NCBI GenBank assembly: GCA_016748015.1
Contig: JAAOMT010000011.1
Span: 62,001 to 126,000 of the forward strand
DNA: 64,000 nucleotides
Direction of reading: 5' to 3'
From: Geosiphon pyriformis
Lineage: Eukaryota; Glomeromycota; Glomeromycetes; Archaeosporales; Geosiphonaceae
The notes beneath the pieces were generated by a model, which saw only the letters and a list, made by a program, of their open reading frames with translations, made no database searches and was not told the origin of the DNA. The stretch's first letter is position 1. Each line of letters opens with the position of its first letter. Below are positions 11,496-22,933 of this stretch, in pieces. Both the position numbers and the translations under genes were made by a program.

Positions 11496-13200
11496 TTATG
11501 TTGTTGATGGGTTTTCAGAGCTATCAATGGTGGCGGTTTCATTTCCTGACCCTTTCAATTGTGACAGGAAGGAATCAAACTGGGAACATTCACCCATAAC
11601 AGTATTCCAGTATGGGCCTAGATTTGAAGCTCCCGGATCACCTTTCCCGGAATTTACACAGTTTGGATTCTCCTTGCCATCCTTATCTTCACATTTAAGG
11701 ACACGGGTGTCTGGAGAGATCCAATATTCTTTTTCGTGATGTAAATAGGTAAGTTTGGGATCTTGAGTATCTTTGCTTTGGGAGGTGGATGGCGAACGTG
11801 GAACTCGGTCATTGGTGTTGGTAATACGGTAGACTTCGCCGTTAGGGAATATTCCGTTAACGTACTTGGCGAATGCATCATTACCAATACGTGGTTGACC
11901 ATAGGTGAATACTTTGACGGGAATATCTTTGAAGCCTGACTTAATTTCAAGTGCTGCCAATACCGCATAGACTGTTTTAAGAGAAAGAAATTCATTTAAT
12001 TTTGATCAAAGTTTTTTTGGGATCAAAAACCATAATGATAGAAAATTCAACAAACCTCCTCCAGAACTGTGACCAGTGAGTTCTATCGTGAGATTCGCAT
12101 TTTCCTTTTTCTCCAATGTACTTTTCACATCTTCTACCATTTTATCTTTAGCATTTTTCCATGCATTAAAGAATCCTTTATGAACTTTAGCATCGGGAGC
12201 AGCTTTATTTTCAAAATCAACCAACTCATCATCTTGGAAGGTTTTCATGTCTGCTTCGGTGGATGGACCTCGGATGGATATCGTAAAAATGCCTTTCTGA
12301 GGGTTAGATCCCAACAATCCTGAAAGTATCAAGGGAGTCGGAAAAATGTTTTTAGAATTCATGGTTTACTTGAATTGAAACTATTATATTACGAACTTGA
12401 AGTCTCTTACCTTTAACCGCATCTCCTTCTTTACTCCATGTGTATAACAAATCTGGTAAGCAATATGCAGAATTGGCATTCGATGCTAATTCCGCATACT
12501 TTTCAGACTTTTTAAGATCAATTTCCTTGGTATCTGGTGGTAATTGAGTTTCACTAAGTTTATCGGTGTAATCGGGACTGGTATCAGGGTGATAAACAGC
12601 ACCATCAAGTTTATCGCCGTGGGGCGATGTGTTGGTACTATGGAAATAAGTATCAGCGAATTTTGGTAACCATTCATTGAATGCGTTACGTAACGCATAT
12701 ACGAAATTAGCGTTTGTTTTTGGCAATTCCCCATCTCCGTTATAGACGGTATCATAACCTCCACTGTTCCCATAATTTTCGGATCCATGTTTGTATTCTT
12801 TGCTATTGTAATTATCACTGATATCACCGGAATAATTCCCCATCTCAGAGGTGTACCCAATTGAACTAATATTTGAGTCTACATTGGAATTTCCTGGTAC
12901 TGAGTCTACATTGGAATTTCCTGATACTGAGCTTACATTGTAATTTCCTGGTACTGAGTCTACATTGGAATTTCCTGATACTGAGCTTACATTGTAATTT
13001 CCTGGTACTGAGTCTACATTGGAATTTCCTGATACTGAGCTTACATTGGAATTTCCTGATACTGAGTCAACAGCATTGTCTCTCTCTATTGCGACCCCAA
13101 GAGTGGTCGAAGGAAGTAACGAAAGACAAACGGAAATGGTTAAAAATTTAAAGAAAATGTTTCGACGAGGGCGAGAGGATGATAAATTTTGAATCTTCAT
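11496..13200 (-). CDS. Secreted class 3 lipase-like protein with N-terminal repeats
   Basis: Three exons: 12411-13200, 12319-12056 and 11971-11496. They give 509 residues; both introns are GT-AG. The N-terminus has a signal-peptide-like hydrophobic segment (about residues 18-36), then a run of 9-residue repeats of type V(D/S)SV(S/P)GN(S/Y)N (about residues 45-108), then a fungal lipase (class 3) alpha/beta-hydrolase domain from about residue 165. The nucleophile elbow GHSSG spans 346-350 with Ser348, and an Asp sits in NTNDRVPR (Asp406). Where family members have an Asp-His pair before a Tyr-Phe near the C-terminus, this protein reads NLGPYW (468-473), so the catalytic His may be absent. Class 3 lipases hydrolyse acylglycerols outside the cell; this one may be weak, specialised or inactive. 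The fold call is firm, the activity is not. Confidence 0.85.
12875..13068. repeat. 27-bp coding tandem repeat in the lipase gene
   Basis: Seven copies of a 27-bp unit encode the 9-residue repeats. Two sub-types alternate (one with cctggtactgagtctaca, one with cctgatactgagcttaca), making a 54-bp higher-order unit. Copies of one sub-type are nearly identical, which points to recent expansion or conversion. Confidence 0.9.
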
Positions 13201-14290
13201 TTTTAGTTTTTATTGAAGAAATTATGGTAATATTGGTTTTTCTGACAATAGATTTATGATTTTTTTGTTCAATTCTCGAGGTATAAACGATGATGAGTAA
13301 ATTGTCGAATGTAATATATAAGAAATGTTTGAGAAAGAGTTTTTTCGGGTTCTCTTTTTATAATTTTTGTAGAAGGGACCAGCATCGCCAAGAAGCACCA
13401 TCATGAAGATATTTTCTCTATTTTTTTGTGTATTTTTAAATATATGTATTTACTTTGAAACGAACAAATAAATAAAAGTTATTTACACTTCTATTATTCT
13501 TCGTATCACGGATCGAGGGATAAACTGTTAGAGATTTAAAATTTTATAAATGTCAGATTAACGCGTCGGAGCAATTATGAAGAAATGAAAAAAAAAAAAA
13601 AGGGGNNNNNNNNNNNNNNNNNNNNNNNNNNNNNNNNNNNNNNNNNNNNNNNNNNNNNNNNNNNNNNNNNNNNNNNNNNNNNNNNNNNNNNNAAAAGGTT
13701 TATTTTTTTTTTAATTAGTTCAATTCAAAAATTGAATTTTTTTTGCCCACTTGTATTTTTTATTTTTTTTAAAAAAAAAAAAAAGTTACCCGTGAAAAAG
13801 ATAAGTCTCGAAACTCACCATTAATGGTAAAATTTTTCAAAACGAGAGATTTCCTCCCAATTAACTGGTTATCTCGGAAAATAGAAATTTTAACATAATC
13901 ATAAAACTCTCCTAATACTTTTTTTTTTTTTTTTAAAAAGTTTCACCGAGAAATCGCATCAAAAACCAAAATTTTTGATGATCGAGAAAATTATAGATAA
14001 ACGTGTATTGATTTTCCCTCAAATAGGATCATCCAGTTTTATCAGGACTAAATTAAGTATCTTTTTTATTTATTATTTTTTGTTAATTTTTTTAGAATTA
14101 GATTTTGTAAAATGGGACATATTTAAAAGGATATAAGTTAAAAATTAATAAAAATACTATTTATTTTTATTTTTTATTTTTTTTTTTTTGATTGGAGAAA
14201 AAGGTTTTTAATAAGGTATTTTTCAAGGCAAGTTTATTAGAAATCCCCTATAAAAAAAAAATTATTCATTTTTAAATTTTAAGTGTATTT

Positions 14291-14343
<53 letters not shown>

Positions 14344-14714
14344 ACACACACATATATACACAAACACACACACTTCCATTAAAATTTTACATATATAATG
14401 ATTTAAACCAAAAATCATGATAATCCTTATAAAATATTTAAGCTTTTCTACTCTAGAAATTCTTCTATCTAGATAAAATCAATAATACTTTTGATTTTCA
14501 AAAAATAACAATGATTCTTTGTTTAAAAAAAATAATAATAATAATTAATAACTAGCATCATTTCAAAATATTCATGATTATGTACGTCGTTCTCTTTTTG
14601 ATGGTTTTTACCAAACTCCCCTAGTGAATGCTGACCAAACTTCTTTAGTGAATGCTGATCAAACTCCCCTAATGAATGCTGACCAAACTCCTTTAGTGAT
14701 ATTGATCAAACTAT
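13201..14714. other. Intergenic: assembly gap, homopolymers, CA/TA repeat, 24-bp array
   Basis: I see no gene here. A run of N at 13606-13692 is an assembly gap flanked by poly-A and poly-G. A (CA)n(TA)n microsatellite lies at about 14291-14370. From about 14622 to 14735 there are five degenerate copies of a unit containing aatgctgaccaaactcc. Immediate upstream DNA of the lipase gene (13201-13450) should hold its promoter, but I recognise no element. Confidence 0.7.
13606..13692. other. Assembly gap
   Basis: A run of 87 N between a poly-A/poly-G stretch and AT-rich DNA. Confidence 0.99.
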
Positions 14715-14735
14715 CTAGTGATGCTGACCAAAAAA
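14622..14735. repeat. About 24-bp degenerate tandem repeat
   Basis: Successive copies of a unit with the core gctgaccaaactcc and a flanking ttagtga. The copies vary in length (one is shortened to about 21 bp). The last copy overlaps the 3' end of the minus-strand ORF at 14715-15365. Confidence 0.8.
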
Positions 14736-15365
14736 TAATCTCGAAGTTGGTTTTACACATCGATTTGCTTTTCGAGCTCGAAAAGATTTTTCACGTTTTA
14801 ATTGCAAATTATTACTCATTTTCAGATTAATTGAATCTTCTCGATTTGGAATAAATTCAAGTAAAAAATCATATTCCTTCTCATCAATCTCAATATTAAT
14901 TGATGGTGTTGGTGTTGAAATGTTGAGAAATTGAAATTTTGTGTTTGGTTCGGTGATTTCATCATCTTGTTTTGAAGGTGTATGAGATTCTTTCAAGGTG
15001 GTGTTAATATTTGATGATAATGATGATGATAATGATGATGGTGATGGTGATGGTGATGATGATGATGATGATGATGTTAATAAAGGTAATGAGGAAGGTA
15101 ATTCTGAATCTCCTTTGACTAATTCCGGTATCTTTGTTGATAAGGTACAATCTGTAATTTTAATCTCAGGTATCGTCATATTGCAATTATTCTCTTCATT
15201 TTTTCCGATGCTATTGTGATTATTATCCTTTTGTAAATTTTCATCGACATTTTTCTCGTTTGATGATTCTTGTTCAAAATCTTTACTTGGTTTTTTTACA
15301 AGAACATATTTCTTTGAAATATTTTCTGTGGGAGTTTGATAACTTTTGAAAAAAATCATTTTCAT
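14715..15365 (-). CDS. Hypothetical Ser/Asn-rich low-complexity protein
   Basis: An intron-less 216-codon frame from ATG at 15365. I do not recognise it. It is polar and low in complexity, with a Ser-Pro-Ser tract near residues 96-120 encoded by a GAT/GGT repeat (about 15015-15080), a central charged region and a basic C-terminus. Its 3' end runs into a 24-bp tandem repeat. It could be a real fast-evolving protein, one exon of a longer gene, or an accidental open frame in biased DNA. No partner gene is close. Confidence 0.35.
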   Translation of the reverse strand: MKMIFFKSYQTPTENISKKYVLVKKPSKDFEQESSNEKNVDENLQKDNNHNSIGKNEENNCNMTIPEIKITDCTLSTKIPELVKGDSELPSSLPLLTSSSSSSSPSPSPSSLSSSLSSNINTTLKESHTPSKQDDEITEPNTKFQFLNISTPTPSINIEIDEKEYDFLLEFIPNREDSINLKMSNNLQLKREKSFRARKANRCVKPTSRLFFGQHH

Positions 15366-15788
15366 CTTTTTTGTTTTTAAATTTAAAAATTCTGTTTATG
15401 ATAAGTTTTATATGTAAATATGAAAGTGGAATTGGATAATGAATCGTTATTTTTATAAGGAAAACTTGAAATTTAAAAAAATACATTTATTTTTAAACTA
15501 TAATAAAGGATAAATTTAAAATGATACATCATTATTTTTTAACCTTAACTATAGTCCTTATTCACACTTTAAATATGTGCTATGACGAATTTTTGATGTT
15601 AAAATGACGATTTGGAAATTAAACTCTCTTGGCAATTTGATGATAATCATTCAATCTTTGTCGTTTTATTACAAAAGGGAAAAATCTCATGAGTTCATGA
15701 TCATATCAATGACGATATGAAAATACAAAAATAAAAATAAAAAATGACTCCGTTCTTTTTTGTGTTTCGTTTTAATATATACGATACT

Positions 15789-15830
<42 letters not shown>

Positions 15831-15842
15831 GCTGGTAGTAAA

Positions 15843-15881
<39 letters not shown>

Positions 15882-17048
15882 TTATTTTTTTAAAAATCTC
15901 ATTCGGAATAATCTCTAAATCCGGAATTAATGATACAAAATTATTTTATTTTATAAAAAAAAATATATATATGTATATATATATATTATTTTTGTATACA
16001 TATATTATTTTTGTATATATATATTATTTTGTTATATTATTTTTGTATATATATATTATTTTTGTTATATTATTTTGTTTGTTATATTATTTTTGTATAT
16101 ATATATTATTTTTGCTATATTATTTTTGTATATATATATTATTTTTGTTTGTTATATTATTTTTGTTATAATCATTTTACTCATACATAACAAACATTTT
16201 ACCAAAAAAGAAAAAAAAATTTTTAATCCCGAATGTAACATATCAAAAAAGTTAGGTAAAATGCATATAATTTATATATATATATATATACTTATAAAAT
16301 TTTTTTTAATTTCAATATTAAAAATATATTATGATATTTGATATTTTTGAAATTTTAAATAAATAAATAAATATATATAAATATATGTATAAATATATAG
16401 ATATATAGATATATATAGATATAAGATTAATGTAATTATAACTGTATTTATTTAATGCAAAAAATTTAATTAAAATAAAACCAAAAAAAAAAAAAACTTT
16501 TTTATTTTAAATCTATATGTTTGAAAAATAATTTCTTGTTTTTTCACCAGATCAATTAATTGCTTTGTTATTAAGTGTTAAAACACATTTAATTAATCAA
16601 AATCAATCATCATATATTTTAATTTTTTTTTTCTGCCATAATAAAGGGATTCGAGACTACCAATATGTAAAAGGTTGTGATAAATTACGTTCAGCATAAT
16701 CTATAGTTAGTACATGAAACTGCATATAACTACATACAGTAAAGTACATGTGAACACATGCCTAATCAGGTTTTCATTTATCCTGATATACAAACCAGTA
16801 AATGCCAAAAATTTATCGATTCTTAATTTCTTATTATCAAAATTTTATTTAATCATCACCGATTCCGTTTATCCGATTAAAGTACTTCTTTCCGTAAAAA
16901 AGCTTCGAGTCTTTAGAAATCTATGAAAATTCTAATGGATCAATAATTTAATTTATTTTAATTTAATTTAAATAGTTGTTTAGCCCTGGCTTTCTTTCCG
17001 GCTGTAAGAATTGAGAGCCATTCATTGGACATTAAAGAATAAAAGTGA
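15366..17048. other. AT-rich intergenic DNA with microsatellites
   Basis: I see no gene. It holds a TA dinucleotide run (about 15791-15828), a (TAA)n run (15844-15880) and a 16.0-16.17 kb minisatellite built from ttatattatttttg and tatatatata blocks. Short Phe/Ile/Tyr-rich open frames in the latter are artefacts of composition. Confidence 0.7.
15971..16171. repeat. AT minisatellite with about 30-bp period
   Basis: Repeated blocks of tatatatattatttttg alternating with ttatattatttttg, imperfect in length. Confidence 0.75.
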
Positions 17049-18221
17049 TTATAGTGTTTTTTTGGGTCGACGTTCCCCAAATATTGTACTTCCAATACGA
17101 ATATTAGTCGAGCCGAGTTTTAATGCTTCTTCAAAGTCTCCGGACATTCCCATGCTTAGCTCTAAATCTATCCCTAACACTTCTTTGGCTCGGGCATAAA
17201 TCTTGACCAATTTCTGACAAAAAAAAATAAAAAAGTTTTTAGGAAAAGACGAGAAAAACGGGACAGAGGGTAAAAAACTTACAATGAAGGCTGGATTTGG
17301 ACCGTCAACAACTGAGACATGTCCGAGCACACCAATTGTCATTATACCTATCAATTCTAGCTTGTCACACTTTTCGCGAATATGTTGTAAGATCGGTATG
17401 CATTGTTCCTCTTCAACCCCACTTTTTGCTAATATATCACAAAAAGAATATGATAAAATTCGTAATAAAGAAAGAAGCAACTTGCACCCCTCCCTTCTCC
17501 CTTTACATACTTTTATCCCCGCTTGTATTTACTTGGACAAAAACTTTCAGAGAGGACTCTCGAGAAGCACATGCTTTATTTAAGGCATCAGCATTTTTGG
17601 CACTATCAATAGTTTCAACTGCCCATAAATTGGGTATAGCTAAAAAAAAGTTGTAATGAATTAGAAAAGATTTCCTGGAATCAATTTCAGAAAAAGAACT
17701 TGGGGAGAATTACCTGCTAAAATTTTACACTTATTACTTTGAAATGAACCGATGAAATGCCATTTAATATCCGAAGGAAGCTAAAGTTACATTAATAAGG
17801 ATCTGCTTTTTGTAATAAAAGTATTATGAACGCCTTCAAACCTCTTTACTTTTCTCAACCAATTCTTGTACCTAATAGCGTTAAAAATAAAAATAGCTCA
17901 GATCAAAATAGAAAAAAATTAAAAATGAGGCTTAATTACATACATAATTTTCACCAAAGTGTCTTTGACCTGCTTCATACGCATAAAAAATGTCCGAGCG
18001 GTGTTTAAATTTACTTACGGCGACGAGTCTTGCCTACGGTTAAAAAGGCCATTTGCAATTATTGAAAGCGATAAATTTTTGAATCTCGAAAGAAAAGGAC
18101 ATCTCAGATTTTTACTTGCCTCACCTTTGCCTTCCAGGGCACTGTGAATGCGTTGCTTCACCGTTCCAAGATTTTTTACTAGCTCCTGTCTTCTTAAGTC
18201 TATATCTATTCGAGTAGACAT
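17049..18221 (-). CDS. PLPBP: Pyridoxal phosphate homeostasis protein (YggS/YBL036C family)
   Basis: Seven exons: 18221-18120, 18033-17944, 17871-17842, 17780-17714, 17639-17511, 17428-17283 and 17213-17049. They give 242 residues, the usual family size. The protein is an alanine-racemase-like single-domain TIM barrel that binds PLP and buffers its supply to vitamin B6 enzymes without known catalysis. The PLP-binding Lys is in LVAVSK (Lys42). Other family signatures visible are HFGENY, WHFIGSFQSNK, ELSMGMSGDF and GSTNIRIGSTIFGER. Intron 1 works only with a GC donor (AG then GCAAGT) at 18119. Exon 3 is just 30 nt. The start faces AP-2 alpha across about 530 bp, a divergent pair. Confidence 0.93.
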
Positions 18222-18750
18222 TTTAAAAGTGTGAGAGCTAGAAAAAAATCTCGGGTGACAAGACTGTGAAAAAAAAAATCGCCAAAAACCATTGATCTGA
18301 ATTTCTATTTATAATGGTCTTACAAGAAAGTAATTTTTGAAGTTCGATCATGGTACATCTGTAGATCTAATTGGATAGTCCTTGATGTTGAGACTGTTCC
18401 CAAAAGGGGTACTTGAAAGTTTAGGCTTATCCTCGCGTGCCCACTCGATACGCCTAAACCTTTTTGACCAAAAAAAAAACTTGCGCAAGCATCGACATCT
18501 TTCATACTTACCTTATGCTGGAAAAGAAAACTTCTCTTTACACAAAGCTGAATATAGCAGAACAGGCCGTTAACGCCCGAACCCCGCTGTTTAAAATACC
18601 TGATTTCAACAACTGGTATTCTATAGAACCAAGTTTCTTCAGATAAACTTCTCGTTGAATCGGCAAGTTGCTTTCTTACAGAAGCAACAGAATTCAAGCT
18701 CGTCTTGTCTCATCTCGCTCTTTAACAGATTGAATAAAAAACCAGGCAGG
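18222..18750. promoter_or_regulatory. Shared divergent promoter region
   Basis: This 529-bp gap separates two divergent start codons (PLP protein on minus, AP-2 alpha on plus) and is richer in GC than other spacers here. It contains an imperfect inverted repeat at 18420-18458 (arms TTTAGGCTTATC and its near-complement around GCCTAAA). Open frames crossing it look accidental. The promoter role is inferred from layout only. Confidence 0.5.
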
Positions 18751-21700
18751 ATGTCAAGTTCTATGCGTGGTTTGACGGTGTTCATCGCCGATATACGAAA
18801 TTGTATCCTTTTTTTGCATTCCTACAGTCGAAATTGCAGTGAAACTACTCGAAATTTATATCTTATTATACACTTGACTTTAAACGCGTATATAGGTCGA
18901 GTAAGAGAGTTGGAAGAAAAACGAATTAATAAAGAGATGGCGAACATTAGGGCAAAATTCAAAGGTAAGTTACCGAGTTTCTATTATTTCTACAATTATT
19001 TTTTTTCTTATACATCGGCAGGCTAATCCGTGTTTGAATTGGACATTCCTGCAATATTTTTCAAGACGGAAACTTGAATGGTTATCAAAAAAAGAAATAC
19101 GTATGTAAATTACTCTACATGTACATTCTCGGGTGGGACATTGATTTCGGACACATGGAGGCTGTTCATTTGATTTCCACCCCCAAATATAGTGAAAAAC
19201 AAATTGTGAGTGGTGTCGTTTCTCGAATAGTCATGGATTTATGCCATCCCAAAGCAATCAAATTAATTTTTTTTTCATTGTATAGGGTTATCTGGCGGTT
19301 ACGCTTTTGATGCACGAAAAGAGTGATCTCGCACGTCTAGTCGTCAATTCTATTAAAAAGGATCTTGACGAAAATAATGAGATATATAATTGCCTCGCGC
19401 TTCATGCGATTGCCAACATTGGTGGAAGGGAAATGGCTGAAACATTAGCCACTGATGTTCATAGGCTGTTAATTTCACCGTCAGTAATTTCAAAGTTCAA
19501 ATATTTGATTACCCTACTATATTTGGGAATTTTGGGAATATATATATATAAAATTATTTGCTAAAACTTCAGAAACTCAAAAGGCTTTGTAAAAAAGAAG
19601 GCGGCTTTAACTCTTCTCCGGTTGCATCGAAAACATCCTGATGTTATTCCTGCAGCCGATTGGGCTGAACGGCTTATTTTGCTGATTGAAGATCTCGATT
19701 TGGTAATATAGCTTGATCTATAATAGAGTAAATTATCCCCATTTTAACAAGATCGAGAACCATTATGATTTTATTAATAATAATAATATTATTATTATGA
19801 ATTTTCTATAATAGGGTGTTACACTGTGTGTTACAAGTTTGATCATGGCCCTGGCACAGGATAATTTAGAAGCTTATCTTGGCTGCTATCAAAAGGCCGT
19901 CAATCGGCTAAAGAAGGTTTTTTAAGTTTTTATTTTGTGGGAGAATACCAAAAAGAAGGGTCTTATATCTTGGAAACCTATTTATGGTTTGCTAGATCGT
20001 GGTTGAAAAAGATTTTTCAATAGATTATCTTTATTACAAAGTTCCCATTCCCTGGCTTCAAGTGAAACTTCTCCGACTGTTACAGTATTATCCAGCCTCA
20101 GGTATTTTACGTTAATGAATTTTCTTTTTACCAATTTTGGGTACTTTGTGAAAAGTTTTAATCATGAATCGTTGCCATCATTTTCTATTTCAACAGAAGA
20201 TCAAAAAACAAGAATGGACTTACATGATGTTCTTCAGACCATTATTAATAATTCTCAAGAGACCCCGAAGAATGTTCAGCACAATAACGCACAAAATGCT
20301 GTGTTGTTTGAAGCTATAAACCTTTCCATACATCTCGATACCGAATCACAAATTGTCAGTCAGGCTGCAGTTCTGTTGGGAACGTTTATCAAGTCAAAGG
20401 AAACCAATGTCAGATATTTAGGTCTAGAGACAATGGCTCATTTGGCGGCATGTGTAGATTCATTAGAGCCAATCAAAAAGCATCAAGATACCATTTTATT
20501 ATCACTTCGTGATAAAGACATTAGCGTACGCCGTCGAGGCCTTGATCTTCTTTACAGTATGTGTGATGTGACAAATGCCAAGGTAATAGTCACTGAACTT
20601 CTCCGCTATCTTAATATCGCGGATTATGCATTGCGAGAGGAAATGGTACTCAAGATTGCCATCTTGACAGAACGATTTGCGACTGAATACCAATGGTACG
20701 TTGACATAATACTACAGCTAATAAGCACAGCTGGTGACCATGTTGGCGATGAAGTCTGGTATCGAGTTGTACAGATTGTGACTAATAATGAAGAATTGCA
20801 AGAATACGCGGCAAGAACTGTTTTAGTTCATTTGCGTTCGCCCTCTTGTCATGAGAGTCTAGTCAAAGTTGGAGGTTATATTCTCGGGGAATTCGGACAT
20901 CTCATCTCCAATCTATCAGGCGCTAGTGCTATTGATCAATTTCACGCTATTCATTCAAAGTTTGGTCTATGTACACTGCAGACAAGAGCTTTACTATTGA
21001 CCACGTATGTGAAGTTTATTAATCTTTTCCCAGAAATCAAGGGTGATATTTTGTCGGTGTTCCATCAATATCGTCATGTTTTAGATGCAGAATTACAACA
21101 ACGTGCAGCAGAATATTTGGCAATTGCTACCATGCCAAATGATGAACTACTTCAGACAGTTTGTGAGGAAATGCCACCTTTCCCAGAACGAGAATCGGCA
21201 CTTCTTTCACGGTTGCATCAACAGCATTCTGATACAGAAGATAAACGGACATGGATCATTGGAGGCAAGGATGTAAACAAGGAGCGAGAATCTCTGCGAA
21301 TGTCATCATTGATAACTCGCAGCAACTCTTTGGGTAGCAAAAGGACCAACGGAAGCACCATCATAAATGGCCATGAAAATGTAAATGGAACTGGTAGTAC
21401 TAATGGAAATGGTCATGTAGAAGTTGATCTCCTTAGATTCGGAGATTTAAACATTCACGGTGAGATCACCGATTCACCAAAAACATTAACTCCCGTCACC
21501 TCCTTCAATGTAATAATACCCTCAGGTAGCATAACCCAGGGATCCGAAAGATGGTTTGGTAAATTAGTATATACTTCAGAAGGCGTACTCTACGAAGACG
21601 CACAAATTCAGATTGGCCTGAAGTCAGAGTATCATAATCATCTAGGTCGTATTGCACTTTTCTTTAACAACAAAACCCAGGCGAATATCACTTCATTCAT

Positions 21701-22348
21701 TACTGTTGTTGAACATATTGAAAATCTCACAATAACTACACCAGGGCCTCCTCCATCTGTGATAAGCCCTGGGAATAAAATTCAACAATTATTTCATATT
21801 GAGTGTCAAAAAGTATTCACTGGCACACCAAATGTTCGTGTCTCATTTACTGCTGGGGCACCTCTACACACAGTGGCACTTCGATTACCTATTGTGATAG
21901 CAAAATTTATGGAACCTATTGAGTTCAACGGATCGGAATTTTTCGCCCGTTGGAAACAAATCGGTGGTGGGGGTCGAGAATCACAAAAGGTCTTCAAGTC
22001 AAGACATCCAATTAATGTCACTCCAAGTGGTATAAGGACGCTGGTGGGCGGGTTTCGATTTGGGGTATTAGAAGGGGTGGATCCAAATCCTAACAATGTT
22101 GTAGGAGCTAGTGTGTTACATACGATACAAAATGGTATGATAGGATGTTTGATGCGTTTAGAACCTAATATTGAAGCACAGGTAAGAGACTTCTGGTATA
22201 CTTTATTATTATATTTCGTTTCGAAATAAAAATTCTAAATTACAATCTCAATTAGATGTATCGATTGACTGTGCGCACAACTAATGAAACGGTTACCGAA
22301 GAACTATGTACGTTAATAGAGGATCGGCTGATAAATGATGAGCTGTAG
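18751..22348 (+). CDS. APL3: AP-2 complex subunit alpha (alpha-adaptin)
   Basis: Nine exons: 18751-18802, 18896-18964, 19066-19205, 19286-19479, 19573-19702, 19815-19916, 19996-20101, 20197-22181 and 22256-22348. They give 956 residues, the usual length. The N-terminal trunk begins [14 protein letters not shown] and carries the PIP2-binding lysines in [11 protein letters not shown] (near residue 50). HEAT-like alpha-solenoid repeats continue to about residue 610. A polar Asn/Gly-rich hinge (about 635-675) and a C-terminal appendage (about 700-956) follow. AP-2 alpha links plasma-membrane PIP2 and cargo to clathrin and recruits endocytic partners through the appendage. Intron 4 uses the uncommon donor GTCAGT and intron 1 GTATCC. 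No damage is seen. Confidence 0.95.
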
Positions 22349-22933
22349 AACATTTTAATATGTGAACAAGAACTTTTTGAAAGCTGTGAAGTTATTCACT
22401 TTTTTTTATTCGCAATTTTTTTATTCGTTTTATAATCTATATAGATGTGATTTAATTAAAGGGTGGGGATTACTTTGCATATAAGGTCTAAATGTATCAA
22501 CTTGCAGCGAAAGTGTGAGCCGTAAAAGAATATTATATATATATTTTCGTAACTTGCTCAGTTCTTACATGCCTATGTTTTAATACAATGCAAATTGCAA
22601 TGTGTGTTTGCTAAAATTATCACAAATCGATAAGCGACTTTAAATTAACAGCTACTGAAGTCGTTACCAAGAGCAAATCTCAAGTTTACAGGCGAAATGT
22701 CAGCATTAAAGGATTCCAAAGATGAAACTAGTATAATGATTTTTATGAATATTTCTTTGAATTTTTGTACAGAAGATTTACATAAACGTATATCTTTCTG
22801 CCAAATTATGCTATAATTGAATTATGTATTTATAAAAAGGTAACCATGCAAATATAAAATTGAAAAAAATATCCTTGGTGTAGCGATTAAAAGGACGCAT
22901 TAATTATTAGTTTTAAAGATGGGACAAATATTT
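22349..22933. other. Convergent 3' spacer
   Basis: 585 bp lie between the stop of AP-2 alpha and the stop of the desaturase on the opposite strand. This should hold both 3' untranslated regions. I see no further gene. Confidence 0.6.

Noticed and set aside
12875-13068. CRISPR-like array
   Set aside because: The 27-bp units are contiguous without spacers and encode in-frame peptide repeats in a eukaryotic gene.
13222-13404. 60-codon open frame upstream of the lipase
   Set aside because: Composition and position fit the lipase promoter/5' leader; no domain or signal seen.
16714-16926. 70-codon plus-strand frame in AT-rich DNA
   Set aside because: No homology recognised, no splice partner and typical length for a chance frame.
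18320-18697. 125-codon minus-strand open frame between the divergent genes
   Set aside because: It has no recognisable motif, overlaps the likely promoters of both neighbours and has no support as a spliced product.
21806-22096. 96-codon minus-strand frame inside APL3 exon 8
   Set aside because: Antisense to the well-conserved appendage domain of alpha-adaptin.
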